A stretch of DNA of 45,316 nt from Lachnospiraceae bacterium (GTDB taxonomy: Bacteria > Bacillota > Clostridia > Lachnospirales > Lachnospiraceae): positions 1 to 45,316 of the forward strand of contig JALEKK010000022.1 in NCBI GenBank assembly GCA_022769005.1, given 5' to 3'. This document shows, one piece after another, positions 1 to 8,019 of this stretch. The position numbers were made by a program, and so were the translations under genes. The notes below the pieces were generated by a model that was not told the DNA's origin, searched no databases, and was given only the letters and a program-made list of their open reading frames with translations. Position 1 is the first letter of the stretch; each line of letters begins with the position of its first letter.

Positions 1-138
1 TTGAAGAATATATAGATTACTACAATAACAAAAGAATTCAGGCAAAAACAAAATGGATGCCACCTGTACAATACAGGATAGCATCCATGTGTTCCGCCTA
101 ATTCATAAATATGTGTCCAGGATTCTGGGTACATATCA
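1..138 (+). mobile_element. Right end of an IS3-family insertion sequence (partial)
   Basis: The left edge of the window cuts an insertion sequence. It contains the last 32 codons of an IS3-type transposase OrfB, followed by a non-coding end. Read on the opposite strand from base 138, the terminus is TGATATGTACCCAGAATCCT followed by GGACAC. This is the TG-initial, TACCCAG...GGACAC pattern of IS3-family terminal repeats, so the element probably ends at base 138. The left inverted repeat and the target duplication lie outside the window. Confidence 0.75.
3..101 (+). CDS. IS3-family transposase OrfB, C-terminal fragment
   Basis: This is an open frame entering from the left edge and ending at a TAA at 99-101. 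The 32 visible residues include YIDYYNNKRIQAK and, a few residues later, MPPVQYR. These match the end of the DDE integrase domain of IS3/IS150-type transposases, which typically finish with YNNKRIKxKLKGxSPVxYR. The catalytic DDE residues are upstream of the window, so intactness cannot be judged. The last residues after QYR (IASMCSA) differ from common members. Confidence 0.8.
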   Translation, partial: EEYIDYYNNKRIQAKTKWMPPVQYRIASMCSA

Positions 139-169
139 AAATACAGGGGCTTTTTGATAAAAGTTAAAT

Positions 170-252
170 GCGGAAGATGAGACTTGAACTCACACGTGCT
201 TACTCACACAAGAATCTGAATCTTGCTCGTCTGCCGATTCCGACACTTCCGC
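170..252 (-). tRNA. tRNA-Leu, anticodon CAG
   Basis: An 83-nt class II tRNA with a 7-bp acceptor stem (GCGGAAG with CTTCCGC on the minus strand). The anticodon stem CAAGA/TCTTG encloses the loop TTCAGAT, which gives anticodon CAG. It has a long variable arm and a T arm with the GTTCAAG loop, as expected for leucine. It is the second of two leucine tRNAs on this strand, and a terminator hairpin separates it from the first. No encoded CCA end is seen. Confidence 0.93.
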
Positions 253-277
253 AAAATACTAAATTATTTAAAATAAA

Positions 278-302
278 AACCCCGCTACGATTAAGCGGGG
301 TT
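278..302 (-). terminator. Rho-independent terminator between the two tRNA-Leu genes
   Basis: On the minus strand a 9-bp stem AACCCCGCT/AGCGGGGTT with a 7-nt loop is followed by TTTATTTTA. It sits downstream of tRNA-Leu(AAG) and upstream of tRNA-Leu(CAG). The second tRNA therefore relies on read-through or on an unseen promoter, unless the stem acts mainly as a processing signal. Confidence 0.75.
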
Positions 303-308
303 CATAAT

Positions 309-392
309 GCAGTCGGAGGGACTTGAACCCTCACGAGCGCAATGCTCACTAGATCCTTAGTCTAGCGCGTATGCCAATTCCGCCACGACTGC
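309..392 (-). tRNA. tRNA-Leu, anticodon AAG
   Basis: An 84-nt class II tRNA with acceptor stem GCAGTCG/CGACTGC. The anticodon stem CTAGA/TCTAG encloses the loop CTAAGGA, so positions 34-36 are AAG. It has a long variable arm and a T loop with GTTCAAG. An A at position 34 is uncommon in bacteria outside tRNA-Arg(ACG). It implies deamination to inosine, which would let this tRNA read CUU, CUC and CUA. A strong promoter lies immediately upstream. Confidence 0.9.
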
Positions 393-406
393 GTGACAAC
401 AGTGAT

Positions 407-435
407 ATAGTATCATTACAATATACTGCTGTCAA
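407..435 (-). promoter_or_regulatory. Sigma-A type promoter for the tRNA-Leu pair
   Basis: On the minus strand TTGACA (430-435) and TACTAT (407-412) are separated by exactly 17 nt. A TG one base before the -10 makes it an extended -10 promoter. The predicted start of transcription is near 400, a few bases before the mature 5' end of tRNA-Leu(AAG) at 392. Confidence 0.85.
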
Positions 436-516
436 CAATTTATATAAGTTTTTTGTGTACAAAAATAAGTACAATTATATTTTATTTATTTTTATCAAAA
501 AAACGGATGTTTCAGA

Positions 517-1503
517 TTATAAATTCTCTTTATCTTCTAAAAAACTATCCCTTTTTTCTATAAGTTTTTGTAAATGAACCTTTTTCTTCTCCTCCAGTCG
601 AATAAGTTTGCAATTTTTCGGAGGAACAATGAAATTTACGGCATCCGGAACTATCTCTATGTCAATCTCCTTATGCATACCCCCGTACTCTCCGTCGAGT
701 GTCCATTTGACCGGATCGTCAAATATGAATTTTGCCTCCGACGTTTCAATTACGTCAACCGTATCCGTATTAATATAATCCTGGATAATGGCGGCATTTA
801 ATAATCTTGTAAAATCAAAGGGATTTCTGAACTTTTTTATAAGCAATATTTCAAACTTACCGTCATGCAGATCCGTATGCATACCGTCAAGTCTGAAGCC
901 CCCGATAACATTGGAGTTGTTTGCCATACCGTATAAGTAATTCCCATCTAATGTACATTCCGCGCACTCTACCCGCAAATGATACGGTTTCAGCCTTACG
1001 AGAGATTTTAACGCTGATATGCCATATGCCGTCTGTCCGATGACTTTCTTTAACCTCTGAGATGTATCATATGCAATTTCCGTAAATGCTCCGAAGGCTG
1101 CCACATAATTAAAATTTTTACCGTTGAATCTGCCTATGTCAAACGCCATTGCAGAGCCGTCAACTATCATCTTTGCGGAAGTTTCCATGTTGTTTGACAT
1201 ACCGAGATTGGTTCCCCAATCGTTCATGGTTCCGCCGGGTATATATGCAATCGGGACCTTTGATTTGTTTTTAAGCAACGCACCCACAACTTCATTAAGC
1301 GTGCCGTCTCCGCCGCAACATCCTATTACGTCAAATCCGCTCTCCATACGTCTCACATATTCAAATGCATCAAATCTGCCCTTTGTAGGATATATTGTTA
1401 CGTCGTATCCTCCTGCCGTAAAAATCTGAAGCATTTTTACAAGATGGTTCTTTATCCTTCCTTTTCCCGCATGAGGATTGAATACGAAAAGCATTTTTTT
1501 CAT
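517..1503 (-). CDS. Diacylglycerol/lipid kinase family protein
   Basis: A soluble lipid kinase of the DagK_cat fold (YegS/DgkB/BmrU type), 328 residues, the usual length for the family. It would phosphorylate diacylglycerol or a related lipid at the cytoplasmic membrane face. NPHAGKG is at residues 9-15 and the nucleotide-binding GGDGTLNE at 64-71. The start at 1503 is preferred over an ATG at 1512 because AAGGA lies 8 nt upstream of it and overlaps the other ATG. The gene follows the aminotransferase by 44 nt on the same strand and is probably co-transcribed. Which lipid it uses cannot be read from sequence; DgkB and YegS-like functions are both possible. Confidence 0.88.
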   Translation of the reverse strand: MKKMLFVFNPHAGKGRIKNHLVKMLQIFTAGGYDVTIYPTKGRFDAFEYVRRMESGFDVIGCCGGDGTLNEVVGALLKNKSKVPIAYIPGGTMNDWGTNLGMSNNMETSAKMIVDGSAMAFDIGRFNGKNFNYVAAFGAFTEIAYDTSQRLKKVIGQTAYGISALKSLVRLKPYHLRVECAECTLDGNYLYGMANNSNVIGGFRLDGMHTDLHDGKFEILLIKKFRNPFDFTRLLNAAIIQDYINTDTVDVIETSEAKFIFDDPVKWTLDGEYGGMHKEIDIEIVPDAVNFIVPPKNCKLIRLEEKKKVHLQKLIEKRDSFLEDKENL

Positions 1504-1547
1504 AATAAACATCCTTAAATAATCAAGCTGTCGTTTAGTTTAGCCGT

Positions 1548-2768
1548 TTAAATTTCCTGTTTGTAGTTTGCAAAGAAATCTCTCATTTTTGCAGACGCTT
1601 CCTCAATCATATTCACATCAGGCAAGTATACTATTCTGAAGTGGTCAGGATTTGTCCAATGGAAGCCTCCGCCGTGAGTGATAAGAATTTGCTTCTCTTT
1701 AAGAAGATCGAGAGCAAATCTCTCATCATCTATTATATTAAACTTTTTAACATCCATTTTAGGGAATATATAAAATGCCGCATCAGGCTTTACGGCACTT
1801 AAGCCAGGTATATCGCATATTGCGTTATATATTGCTTCCCTTTGTTCATAAACTCTTCCTCCGGGAAGAATCATTTCATCTGATGAATCAAGCATGTCCA
1901 TGGCCATCGGTATAATCGACTGACCCGGCACATTTGAACATAATCTCATTGAGGATAATAAATTTATTCCCGCTATATAATCTTCAATGTTGGATTTATC
2001 CCCCGATATTGACATCCAGCCTATTCTGTATCCTGCCATTAAATGTGATTTTGACAATCCGTTAAATGTTATTACCGGTCTGTCGGGAGCAAGCGATGCT
2101 ATTGAAATATGTTCTTTTCCGTCGAATACGAGTCTGTCGTATATCTCGTCCGCAAAAATAATAAGATCATACTCTCTCGCCAAATCTGCGATTTGTTCAA
2201 GTAATTCCTTAGGATACAGGGCACCCGTAGGGTTATTTGGGTTAATTACTACTATTCCCTTTGTTTTATCCGTTATTTTAGATTTTATGTCATTTATGTC
2301 CGGATACCAATTCGATGATTCATCACATACATAATGAACGGCATTTCCTCCCGCAAGGGTGACGGAAGCCGTCCAAAGAGGATAGTCGGGAGCCGGAACA
2401 AGCATCTCGTCTCCGTTGTTAAGCAGACCGTTCATTGTAAGTGTTATAAGTTCGCTTACTCCGTTTCCGGTATAAATATCATCAGGCGTAACATTCGGTA
2501 TATGCTTTTTTGAACAATATTCGGATATTGCCGTCCTTGCCTCAATCAATCCCTTTGAATGGGAATATCCTTCCGAACTGACAAGTCTTTTTTTCATTTC
2601 TTCGACAATTGGTTCCGGAGCCTTAAATCCGAATGTGGCGGGATTACCGATATTTAATTTTAAAACATCTCGTCCGCTGTCTATCATCCTGTTGGCCTCG
2701 TCCATAACAGGTCCTCGAATGTCGTAACATACATAATCAAGCTTATTGGACTTTTCAAATAACTTCAT
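1548..2768 (-). CDS. alaA: Class I/II aminotransferase, AlaA-type alanine transaminase
   Basis: A PLP-dependent aminotransferase (406 residues) that resembles E. coli AlaA (YfbQ) along its length. It shares the N-terminal block CYDIRGP, then GNPATFGF, NPNNPTG (176-182), DEIYD (207-211) and the PLP lysine in FNGLSK (K240), with R248 shortly after. The expected reaction is glutamate plus pyruvate to alanine plus 2-oxoglutarate. The start is supported by a GGGGGGAAG ribosome site 5-6 nt upstream. An extended -10 promoter lies about 50 nt upstream. The lipid kinase is next downstream, with no obvious functional link. Substrate assignment is by similarity only. Confidence 0.9.
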   Translation of the reverse strand: MKLFEKSNKLDYVCYDIRGPVMDEANRMIDSGRDVLKLNIGNPATFGFKAPEPIVEEMKKRLVSSEGYSHSKGLIEARTAISEYCSKKHIPNVTPDDIYTGNGVSELITLTMNGLLNNGDEMLVPAPDYPLWTASVTLAGGNAVHYVCDESSNWYPDINDIKSKITDKTKGIVVINPNNPTGALYPKELLEQIADLAREYDLIIFADEIYDRLVFDGKEHISIASLAPDRPVITFNGLSKSHLMAGYRIGWMSISGDKSNIEDYIAGINLLSSMRLCSNVPGQSIIPMAMDMLDSSDEMILPGGRVYEQREAIYNAICDIPGLSAVKPDAAFYIFPKMDVKKFNIIDDERFALDLLKEKQILITHGGGFHWTNPDHFRIVYLPDVNMIEEASAKMRDFFANYKQEI

Positions 2769-2817
2769 CGATACTTCCCCCCTGGTCTATGTAAACAATT
2801 CAACTGTTTAAGTCTTC

Positions 2818-2826
2818 ATTATACCA
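2818..2826 (-). promoter_or_regulatory. Extended -10 promoter for the aminotransferase gene
   Basis: On the minus strand TGGTATAAT is a perfect TATAAT with an extended TGn element, about 50 nt upstream of the start codon. The -35 at 17 nt spacing (TAATTT) is poor, as is common for extended -10 promoters. Confidence 0.5.
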
Positions 2827-2955
2827 TATAATACATATATAAATTACAAAATCTTATACAATTATAAATTTATTATTTGTTTTTTTAAATTTTATTTAAC
2901 GGAAATGCGTTTTTACTTTATATAATTATTGTATATACATATAATTTTAACTCTC

Positions 2956-2985
2956 TTTACAATAAGCTTGTATTATTATTATAAT
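2956..2985 (+). promoter_or_regulatory. Promoter for the formate/nitrite channel gene
   Basis: TTTACA (2956-2961) and a perfect TATAAT (2980-2985) are separated by 18 nt, about 48 nt before the GTG start. The stretch from 2827 to 3033 is otherwise very AT-rich and holds no gene. It is the divergent control region between the aminotransferase and the channel. Confidence 0.6.
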
Positions 2986-3033
2986 AACAAAACCCACTGT
3001 TAATATATGTTTTAAAAGGAGAGAGAGTATTTA

Positions 3034-3798
3034 GTGAATGATGTTCAATTGATAAACAGTTTCGCTTTACCGAAGTATGAAACTTTATCGTCTACACCAG
3101 GTCGCTATTTTTGGCGAGCATTTATGGCGGGTATCTTTCTTGGAGTTGCAACCCTTTTTGCTTATTCAATGGGTGCTGCGTTTCAGGATAATCCGCCCGT
3201 TGCCCGAATTGCACTCGCATCAACATTTGGTGCCGGTCTTGTTGCAATTTCTTTTTTAGGAGCCGAACTTTTCACCGGAAACTGCTTTACGGGTATTATG
3301 CCTGTATATGACAGAAAAGTTACGTTCCGCAAGACGCTTTCCTTATGGGGAATGTGTTACCTCGGTAATGCATGCGGTCTTATTCTTGTAACTTCCGTTT
3401 TTGTTTGGAGCGGAGCTCAAAGAGACAGCATAATGGCATATATACAGCCTATTATTGAGGCACGCTTGGAATTTAATCCATGGGAGTTGTTTCTTAAAGC
3501 CGTTCTTTGTAACTTCGTTGTCTGTATAGCCGCATACGGCAATATGAGAATGAAAAACGAAGCGGCCAGACTCATATTTATCTTATTATTTGTTACCGCT
3601 TTCGTTCTTCCCGGACTGGAGCACTGCATTGCAAATATAGGATTATATACCATGGGAATTGTCGGCCTCGGAGGTGCCGTCGATTGGACAATGATGCCGC
3701 TGCATATGCTTATAGCAACGGCAGGCAATATTGTCGGAGGCGCTGTTTTGCTTGGACTGCCTGTATTCCTTGCGTTCAGAAATAAAGGTAAAGAATAA
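3034..3798 (+). CDS. Formate/nitrite transporter family channel (FocA/NirC)
   Basis: An integral membrane channel of the FNT family, 254 residues, of usual length. Hydrophobic segments are consistent with six transmembrane helices. The family block GAELFTGN is at 76-83, the second half-helix block NFVVCIAAYGNMR at 160-172, and the central histidine at H197 in GLEHCIAN. The pore probably exports formate or another small monovalent anion. Translation starts at GTG, with AAAAGGAGAG about 12 nt upstream; no ATG fits the N-terminus better. It is a single-gene unit flanked by its own promoter and terminator and divergent from its left neighbour. FocA and NirC cannot be told apart here, although formate-THF ligase elsewhere in the window suits formate. 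Confidence 0.88.
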   Translation: MNDVQLINSFALPKYETLSSTPGRYFWRAFMAGIFLGVATLFAYSMGAAFQDNPPVARIALASTFGAGLVAISFLGAELFTGNCFTGIMPVYDRKVTFRKTLSLWGMCYLGNACGLILVTSVFVWSGAQRDSIMAYIQPIIEARLEFNPWELFLKAVLCNFVVCIAAYGNMRMKNEAARLIFILLFVTAFVLPGLEHCIANIGLYTMGIVGLGGAVDWTMMPLHMLIATAGNIVGGAVLLGLPVFLAFRNKGKE

Positions 3799-3806
3799 TA
3801 ATTAAA

Positions 3807-3849
3807 AAGGACTTAATTGTACGGTTAACAGCCGTCTGATTAAGTCCTT
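3807..3849. terminator. Bidirectional terminator between focA-like gene and larC-like gene
   Basis: An 11-bp stem AAGGACTTAAT/ATTAAGTCCTT encloses a second hairpin ACGG/CCGT. It has an A run on the left and a T-rich stretch on the right, so it can work for both converging genes. Confidence 0.75.
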
Positions 3850-3931
3850 ATATATTTATAAATTTTTAAAATTTAATCGTAAAACGAATAATAAAGTAAA
3901 TTTGAAAGCTGATTCTCCGAAAGTTTTCGGA

Positions 3932-4693
3932 TTATTCCACAAAATATGCTTTAATTACCGCCGGTTTGTCAAGATGACACTGGCCTGCGCCTATGCTTAC
4001 TTTGGCATCCTTTACTTCTTCCTCATCTATTGCTTTTGTATCCGTGATAATGGCCGCAATCATTGCAGCGCCTACAGACGTGATAAGTTCTCCCTTTGTA
4101 CCTGTTTTTTCAATAGGAAGATTATAAAATCCTGCAATCTGGCTTATCAAAGGCGCCGGAACAATTCTTTCGCCCTGATGCGTCATTACTTCGCCGCTGC
4201 CTTCAACTATTCTAGGTACAATAACTTCATGAGCTTCGAGAGCGTCAAAACATATGGCAAATGCCGCAATAACGGCTATTGTTTGAAGTGAGCCGTCCTC
4301 GAATAATTTGATGTCTCCCGGATTCATGGCATATACGGTAGCTTCACTTCCGGCTATTATATTATATATTCTTCTTGCAATGGTTCTTGCATATCCGCTC
4401 ATGTCAAACATGTCAAGCATATCGTGAATCTCTTCGAGGTTTCGGGTATGTGCATTGCCTGTTGCCGCTTCCTTTGTATACTCGCTCTCATCGCAAATAA
4501 CATTAAATTCACATGCCTTTTCATTATCATAATCTTCATATGTTATTTTATATGATAATTCCTTGCCGCTTCGAACGGTAAAAGTGTTAAATGCTTCCGT
4601 AATTTTATTCGTATTTACACCCAGGTCAATCAAAGCTGCCACAAGCATGTCTCCGCTCAGGCCGCCGCCGCAATCAATATATAACTTTCTCAT
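3932..4693 (-). CDS. LarC-like protein consisting of the N-terminal domain only
   Basis: 253 residues matching the N-terminal half of LarC (DUF111), the protein that inserts nickel into the pincer cofactor of lactate racemase-type enzymes. Residues 1-24 follow the LarC pattern (LYIDC, then GLSGDMLVAALIDLG). The middle has VIVPRIVEGSGEV and PAPLISQI, and the end has GELITSVGAAM. Full-length LarC is about 400 residues or more. The C-terminal domain, reported to bind CTP and metal, is absent. Only about 80 nt lie between this stop and the facing terminator, so no second-half gene or frameshift partner exists here. No larA, larB or larE neighbour is visible. The ribosome site AGGGAG is well placed. 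It could be a paralogue with another role. Confidence 0.75.
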   Translation of the reverse strand: MRKLYIDCGGGLSGDMLVAALIDLGVNTNKITEAFNTFTVRSGKELSYKITYEDYDNEKACEFNVICDESEYTKEAATGNAHTRNLEEIHDMLDMFDMSGYARTIARRIYNIIAGSEATVYAMNPGDIKLFEDGSLQTIAVIAAFAICFDALEAHEVIVPRIVEGSGEVMTHQGERIVPAPLISQIAGFYNLPIEKTGTKGELITSVGAAMIAAIITDTKAIDEEEVKDAKVSIGAGQCHLDKPAVIKAYFVE

Positions 4694-4786
4694 AACATCT
4701 CCCTAATTATAGTAATATTAATTAAGTCTCCATGGTGATAACATATATTAATTTTACTCAATAGTAAAGTATTAATTAAACGGTAA

Positions 4787-5986
4787 TCATTTATATGAAG
4801 CAAGATAAATCGCTTCCGCCTCTTCATCGCTTAAAGGCATCGGATCACATTCGAAAAGTCCTCCCATCGTTTCCCTTGCCTCCTTTACAAGACGAGGAAA
4901 TTCGGCAGCAGAAATACCGTAATCGCTCATTTTCAGGTCTGCAACACCGCACTCTCTCATAAGACGTTCCAGAGCCTGAAGGAAATCATAAGGTCCCTTT
5001 ATCTGTCTTGCTCCGAGCGCAATTGCCATTTCCATAAATCTGTCGTCGCAAACATGTTTGTCAATAAAATGTTTAAAGTACGCAAGACTTATCATAATAA
5101 GTCCGGCGCCGTGAGGCAATTCCGGATGATTGCCGCTGAGAGCATGTTCAAGCGCATGTTCACTGGTACATGAACCCAATTCCATGGAATATCCGCTCAA
5201 TGTGTTGGCAAAGGCAATTTTTTCTCTTGCGTCCATATTGTCACCGTCTTTAACCGCCACCGGAAGATATTGTGCAATATTTCCTATGGCCGCTATTTCA
5301 ACCATCTGTGCCGGTGCCGTTCTTGCATTTGAAATATATCCTTCAATACTGTGAAAAAGCGCATCAAATCCCTGATACGCGGTGAGCGTCGGAGGAACGG
5401 TTAACATAAGTCTCGGATCAACTATGGCAAGAAATGCGTAATCTCCTTCAAAACCTATTTTCTCATGCGTATCCGGATTTGTAACGACACCCCATCTGTC
5501 TACTTCGGATCCTGTTCCTGCCGTTGTTGTTATTTCAATGTACGGAAGAGACTTTTCTTCCAGAGACCTTCGTCCTCCCGTTCCGCTTTGTATATAATCC
5601 CATACCCGTCCACCGTCTTTTTGAGGTGCTACCGCGGCAATTATTGTTGCGGAATCCAAAACGGAACCTCCGCCAAGTCCAACAATAAAATCAACTTCAT
5701 TCTCCCTTGCGCATGTTACACCGTCCATAATTTCAGGTTCCGTAGGATTTGGACTGATATTATCATATACAACGCTCTCCACTCCGGCCTGATTAAGTTC
5801 ATCAACCACCTCGTCAATCCATCCGTTGTTTTTAACGGACTTACCGTTTGAAATAACTATAAGAGCCTTTCTCCCCGGCATTTCCTCATTATGCAGCTCA
5901 TTGAGCATCCCCTCGCCGAATAAAACTTTTGTGGGAAGATTCCATATATAATTCATTTTCTCATGATGATATGAAAGCCATATCAT
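4787..5986 (-). CDS. Iron-containing alcohol dehydrogenase
   Basis: An NAD(P)-dependent group III alcohol dehydrogenase (399 residues from the first ATG, 389 from the ATG at 5956). It reduces aldehydes to alcohols in fermentation, butanol dehydrogenase being the closest general type. It shows the nucleotide loop GGGSVLDS, then TTAGTGSEVD. Metal-site blocks follow: DALFH and, about 60 residues later, EHALEHALSGNHPELPHG, which supply the Asp and three His ligands. Family members begin close to MNYIWNLPTKVLFG, so the ATG at 5956 fits the protein better. The ATG at 5986 has AAAGGA, but only 2 nt away. It stands alone; the next gene on its left is larC-like. Confidence 0.88.
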   Translation of the reverse strand: MIWLSYHHEKMNYIWNLPTKVLFGEGMLNELHNEEMPGRKALIVISNGKSVKNNGWIDEVVDELNQAGVESVVYDNISPNPTEPEIMDGVTCARENEVDFIVGLGGGSVLDSATIIAAVAPQKDGGRVWDYIQSGTGGRRSLEEKSLPYIEITTTAGTGSEVDRWGVVTNPDTHEKIGFEGDYAFLAIVDPRLMLTVPPTLTAYQGFDALFHSIEGYISNARTAPAQMVEIAAIGNIAQYLPVAVKDGDNMDAREKIAFANTLSGYSMELGSCTSEHALEHALSGNHPELPHGAGLIMISLAYFKHFIDKHVCDDRFMEMAIALGARQIKGPYDFLQALERLMRECGVADLKMSDYGISAAEFPRLVKEARETMGGLFECDPMPLSDEEAEAIYLASYK

Positions 5987-6073
5987 TTTCCTTTCTTTGT
6001 ATTTGTCGTATTTATTAATCAGTTATACAGATAAAATAAGAACGTTTTATGCATTATAAAAATTAAGCTTCAT

Positions 6074-7897
6074 TTATTTAATGGCTTTTGTATATTTTTT
6101 AAGCATATTTAGGTCGTCGCCTTCCATAAAAGGTGCCAATTCCCTGAACACGTCATTATGATAATTATTTATCAGTTCTTTTTCCCTTTCGGAGAGCAGT
6201 TCCGTGTCAATAAGATCCAAGTCAATCGGCGCATGGGTAAGCGTTTCAAATTCAAGGAAATCACCATACTCATTACTTTCCCTGTTAACACATAACAGCT
6301 CATTTTCTATTCGGATTCCGTATTCTCCTTCAAGATATATTCCCGGTTCATCCGTTGTAACCATTCCCGGCAATAATTCCGAATATTCACTTACACCCGG
6401 TATATACCTCCATCGAAATGCATTCGGTCCTTCATGTACATTTGTCATATAACCTACTCCGTGGCCGGTTCCCGAACGATAGTCAATGCCCTCTTTCCAC
6501 ATGGGTTCCCTTGCGAGTATATCCAGAGAATAACCGGAGCAGCCCTTAAGAAATACCGCATCGGAAAGAGCTAACATACCTTTTAATACCAATGTAAAAT
6601 GCTTCTTCATTTCCTCATCGCACTCACCGTATGCAAATGTTCTCGTAATATCCGTAGTCCCTCTTAAATAATGTCCTCCCGAATCCACAAGAAGCATTTC
6701 TCCCTCTTTAAGAGTGCTTTGATTCTCCTCATCGGCCGCATAATGCATCTGTGCCGCATTCGGTCCCGCAGCGCTTATGGTCGGGAAGCTCAATTCAACA
6801 TAATCGGAAATCTCCGAACGGAGTCCGTCTATAAAAGCCGCTGCGTCAGTCTCCGTTAATGTTTCTTTGTTTTTAGCTAATCTTTTAAGATGAAACATTA
6901 ATTTTGCCACACAAACTCCGTCCTCAATGTGTATTTTTTTAAGGTTTTCAATCTCCGTATTATTTTTTATTGATTTAAATTTCGTTGACGGATTCATCCT
7001 GTAAACAACCTTACAGCCGGAATCCGAAAGAATTTTAAAAAGCGAATAATTAATTTTGTTCTTGTCAGCAAGTACGGTATCGTTACCGGAAACAACACTC
7101 TTTATGTCTTTGTAGAAATCGGCATATTCCGCGAATTCAACCTTATCTTTGAGTGAGATTTTTGCATTGTCGCTTAAAGAGGATTTATTAACATAAGCCG
7201 TACACTTCTTATCCGTTATTATTAAATACGAAAAAAATAAAGGTGTATAAGCAATATCTCTTCCTCTTAAATTAAGAATCCACGATATGTCGTCAAGACT
7301 TGTAACAATATGTATACCGGCTCCGATATCGGACATGTATTTCCTTATTCGATTTAACTTGCTTTCCGTATCTTCTCCGGTATATTTTACATCCAGGGAA
7401 AAAATATCGTTAAATGTCTGCTTTTCGCGTGACTGCCAAATATAGTCTCCGGCATAAAATGTGTCTTCAATTTCAACATTGCCTGTTTTGCTTAATTTCT
7501 CACCGAATGACGCACTTACCGTCCTTCCGTCAAATGCAACCCTGTAAACATGATCACTTTTATGCGCACATTCCGATACGAACCCGCTGATTGAAGGAAC
7601 GTCTTTTGTGCCGCTTTTCATAAGTTTTATTTCGCCGTTAGAAAGTTGTAATTCTGCCTGAACAAAATATCTTCCGTCCGTAAAAAGATACGCATTGTCT
7701 TTTGTAACCAATAATGTTCCTGCCGAACCGGTAAATCCCGAGAAATATTCCCTGTCTTTAAAATATTCGCTTGAATATTCAGAGTTGTGATAGTCTGTAT
7801 TAGATAATATAACCATATCTATACTTCCGGTCTTCATCTTATCACGCAGTTTGTGTAACCTTTCAGATATAATTTCTTTTTGTATTATTTTAGGCAT
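6074..7897 (-). CDS. Xaa-Pro aminopeptidase (M24B, aminopeptidase P family)
   Basis: A cytosolic metallopeptidase that removes N-terminal residues preceding proline. At 607 residues it is the long form, with two creatinase-like N-terminal domains and a C-terminal M24 domain. Metal ligands are all visible: Asp in LVDSGGHY, Asp in TTDITRT, His in GTGHGVGY, and the two Glu in TTDEPGIYLEGEYGIRIEN. The M24_C tail (ETLTHAPID and onwards) is present. The start at 7897 is chosen because GGAGG lies 6 nt upstream; an ATG 21 nt further up has no such site. The gene is preceded by a 247-nt spacer with a large interrupted palindrome, so it is probably a separate transcription unit from the U32 gene. Confidence 0.92.
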   Translation of the reverse strand: MPKIIQKEIISERLHKLRDKMKTGSIDMVILSNTDYHNSEYSSEYFKDREYFSGFTGSAGTLLVTKDNAYLFTDGRYFVQAELQLSNGEIKLMKSGTKDVPSISGFVSECAHKSDHVYRVAFDGRTVSASFGEKLSKTGNVEIEDTFYAGDYIWQSREKQTFNDIFSLDVKYTGEDTESKLNRIRKYMSDIGAGIHIVTSLDDISWILNLRGRDIAYTPLFFSYLIITDKKCTAYVNKSSLSDNAKISLKDKVEFAEYADFYKDIKSVVSGNDTVLADKNKINYSLFKILSDSGCKVVYRMNPSTKFKSIKNNTEIENLKKIHIEDGVCVAKLMFHLKRLAKNKETLTETDAAAFIDGLRSEISDYVELSFPTISAAGPNAAQMHYAADEENQSTLKEGEMLLVDSGGHYLRGTTDITRTFAYGECDEEMKKHFTLVLKGMLALSDAVFLKGCSGYSLDILAREPMWKEGIDYRSGTGHGVGYMTNVHEGPNAFRWRYIPGVSEYSELLPGMVTTDEPGIYLEGEYGIRIENELLCVNRESNEYGDFLEFETLTHAPIDLDLIDTELLSEREKELINNYHNDVFRELAPFMEGDDLNMLKKYTKAIK

Positions 7898-8019
7898 TAT
7901 ATACCTCCGTAATCCCATAAGGACTTTTACTATATTATCTAAATTTTTTCACATTATAACATTTTTAGTTAAATATGTACCCCGACGGCATATTTTTTAT
8001 AGACAATTTACAAACAGAA

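Noticed and set aside
3917-3930. CCGAAA/TTTCGG hairpin just after the larC-like stop
   Set aside because: The loop is only 2-4 nt and no T run follows on the minus strand. The larger bidirectional stem at 3807-3849 explains termination better.
4694-4786. TATAAT in the spacer before the larC-like gene as a promoter
   Set aside because: It lies immediately before the ribosome site, so the transcript would start inside it, and no -35 is present.
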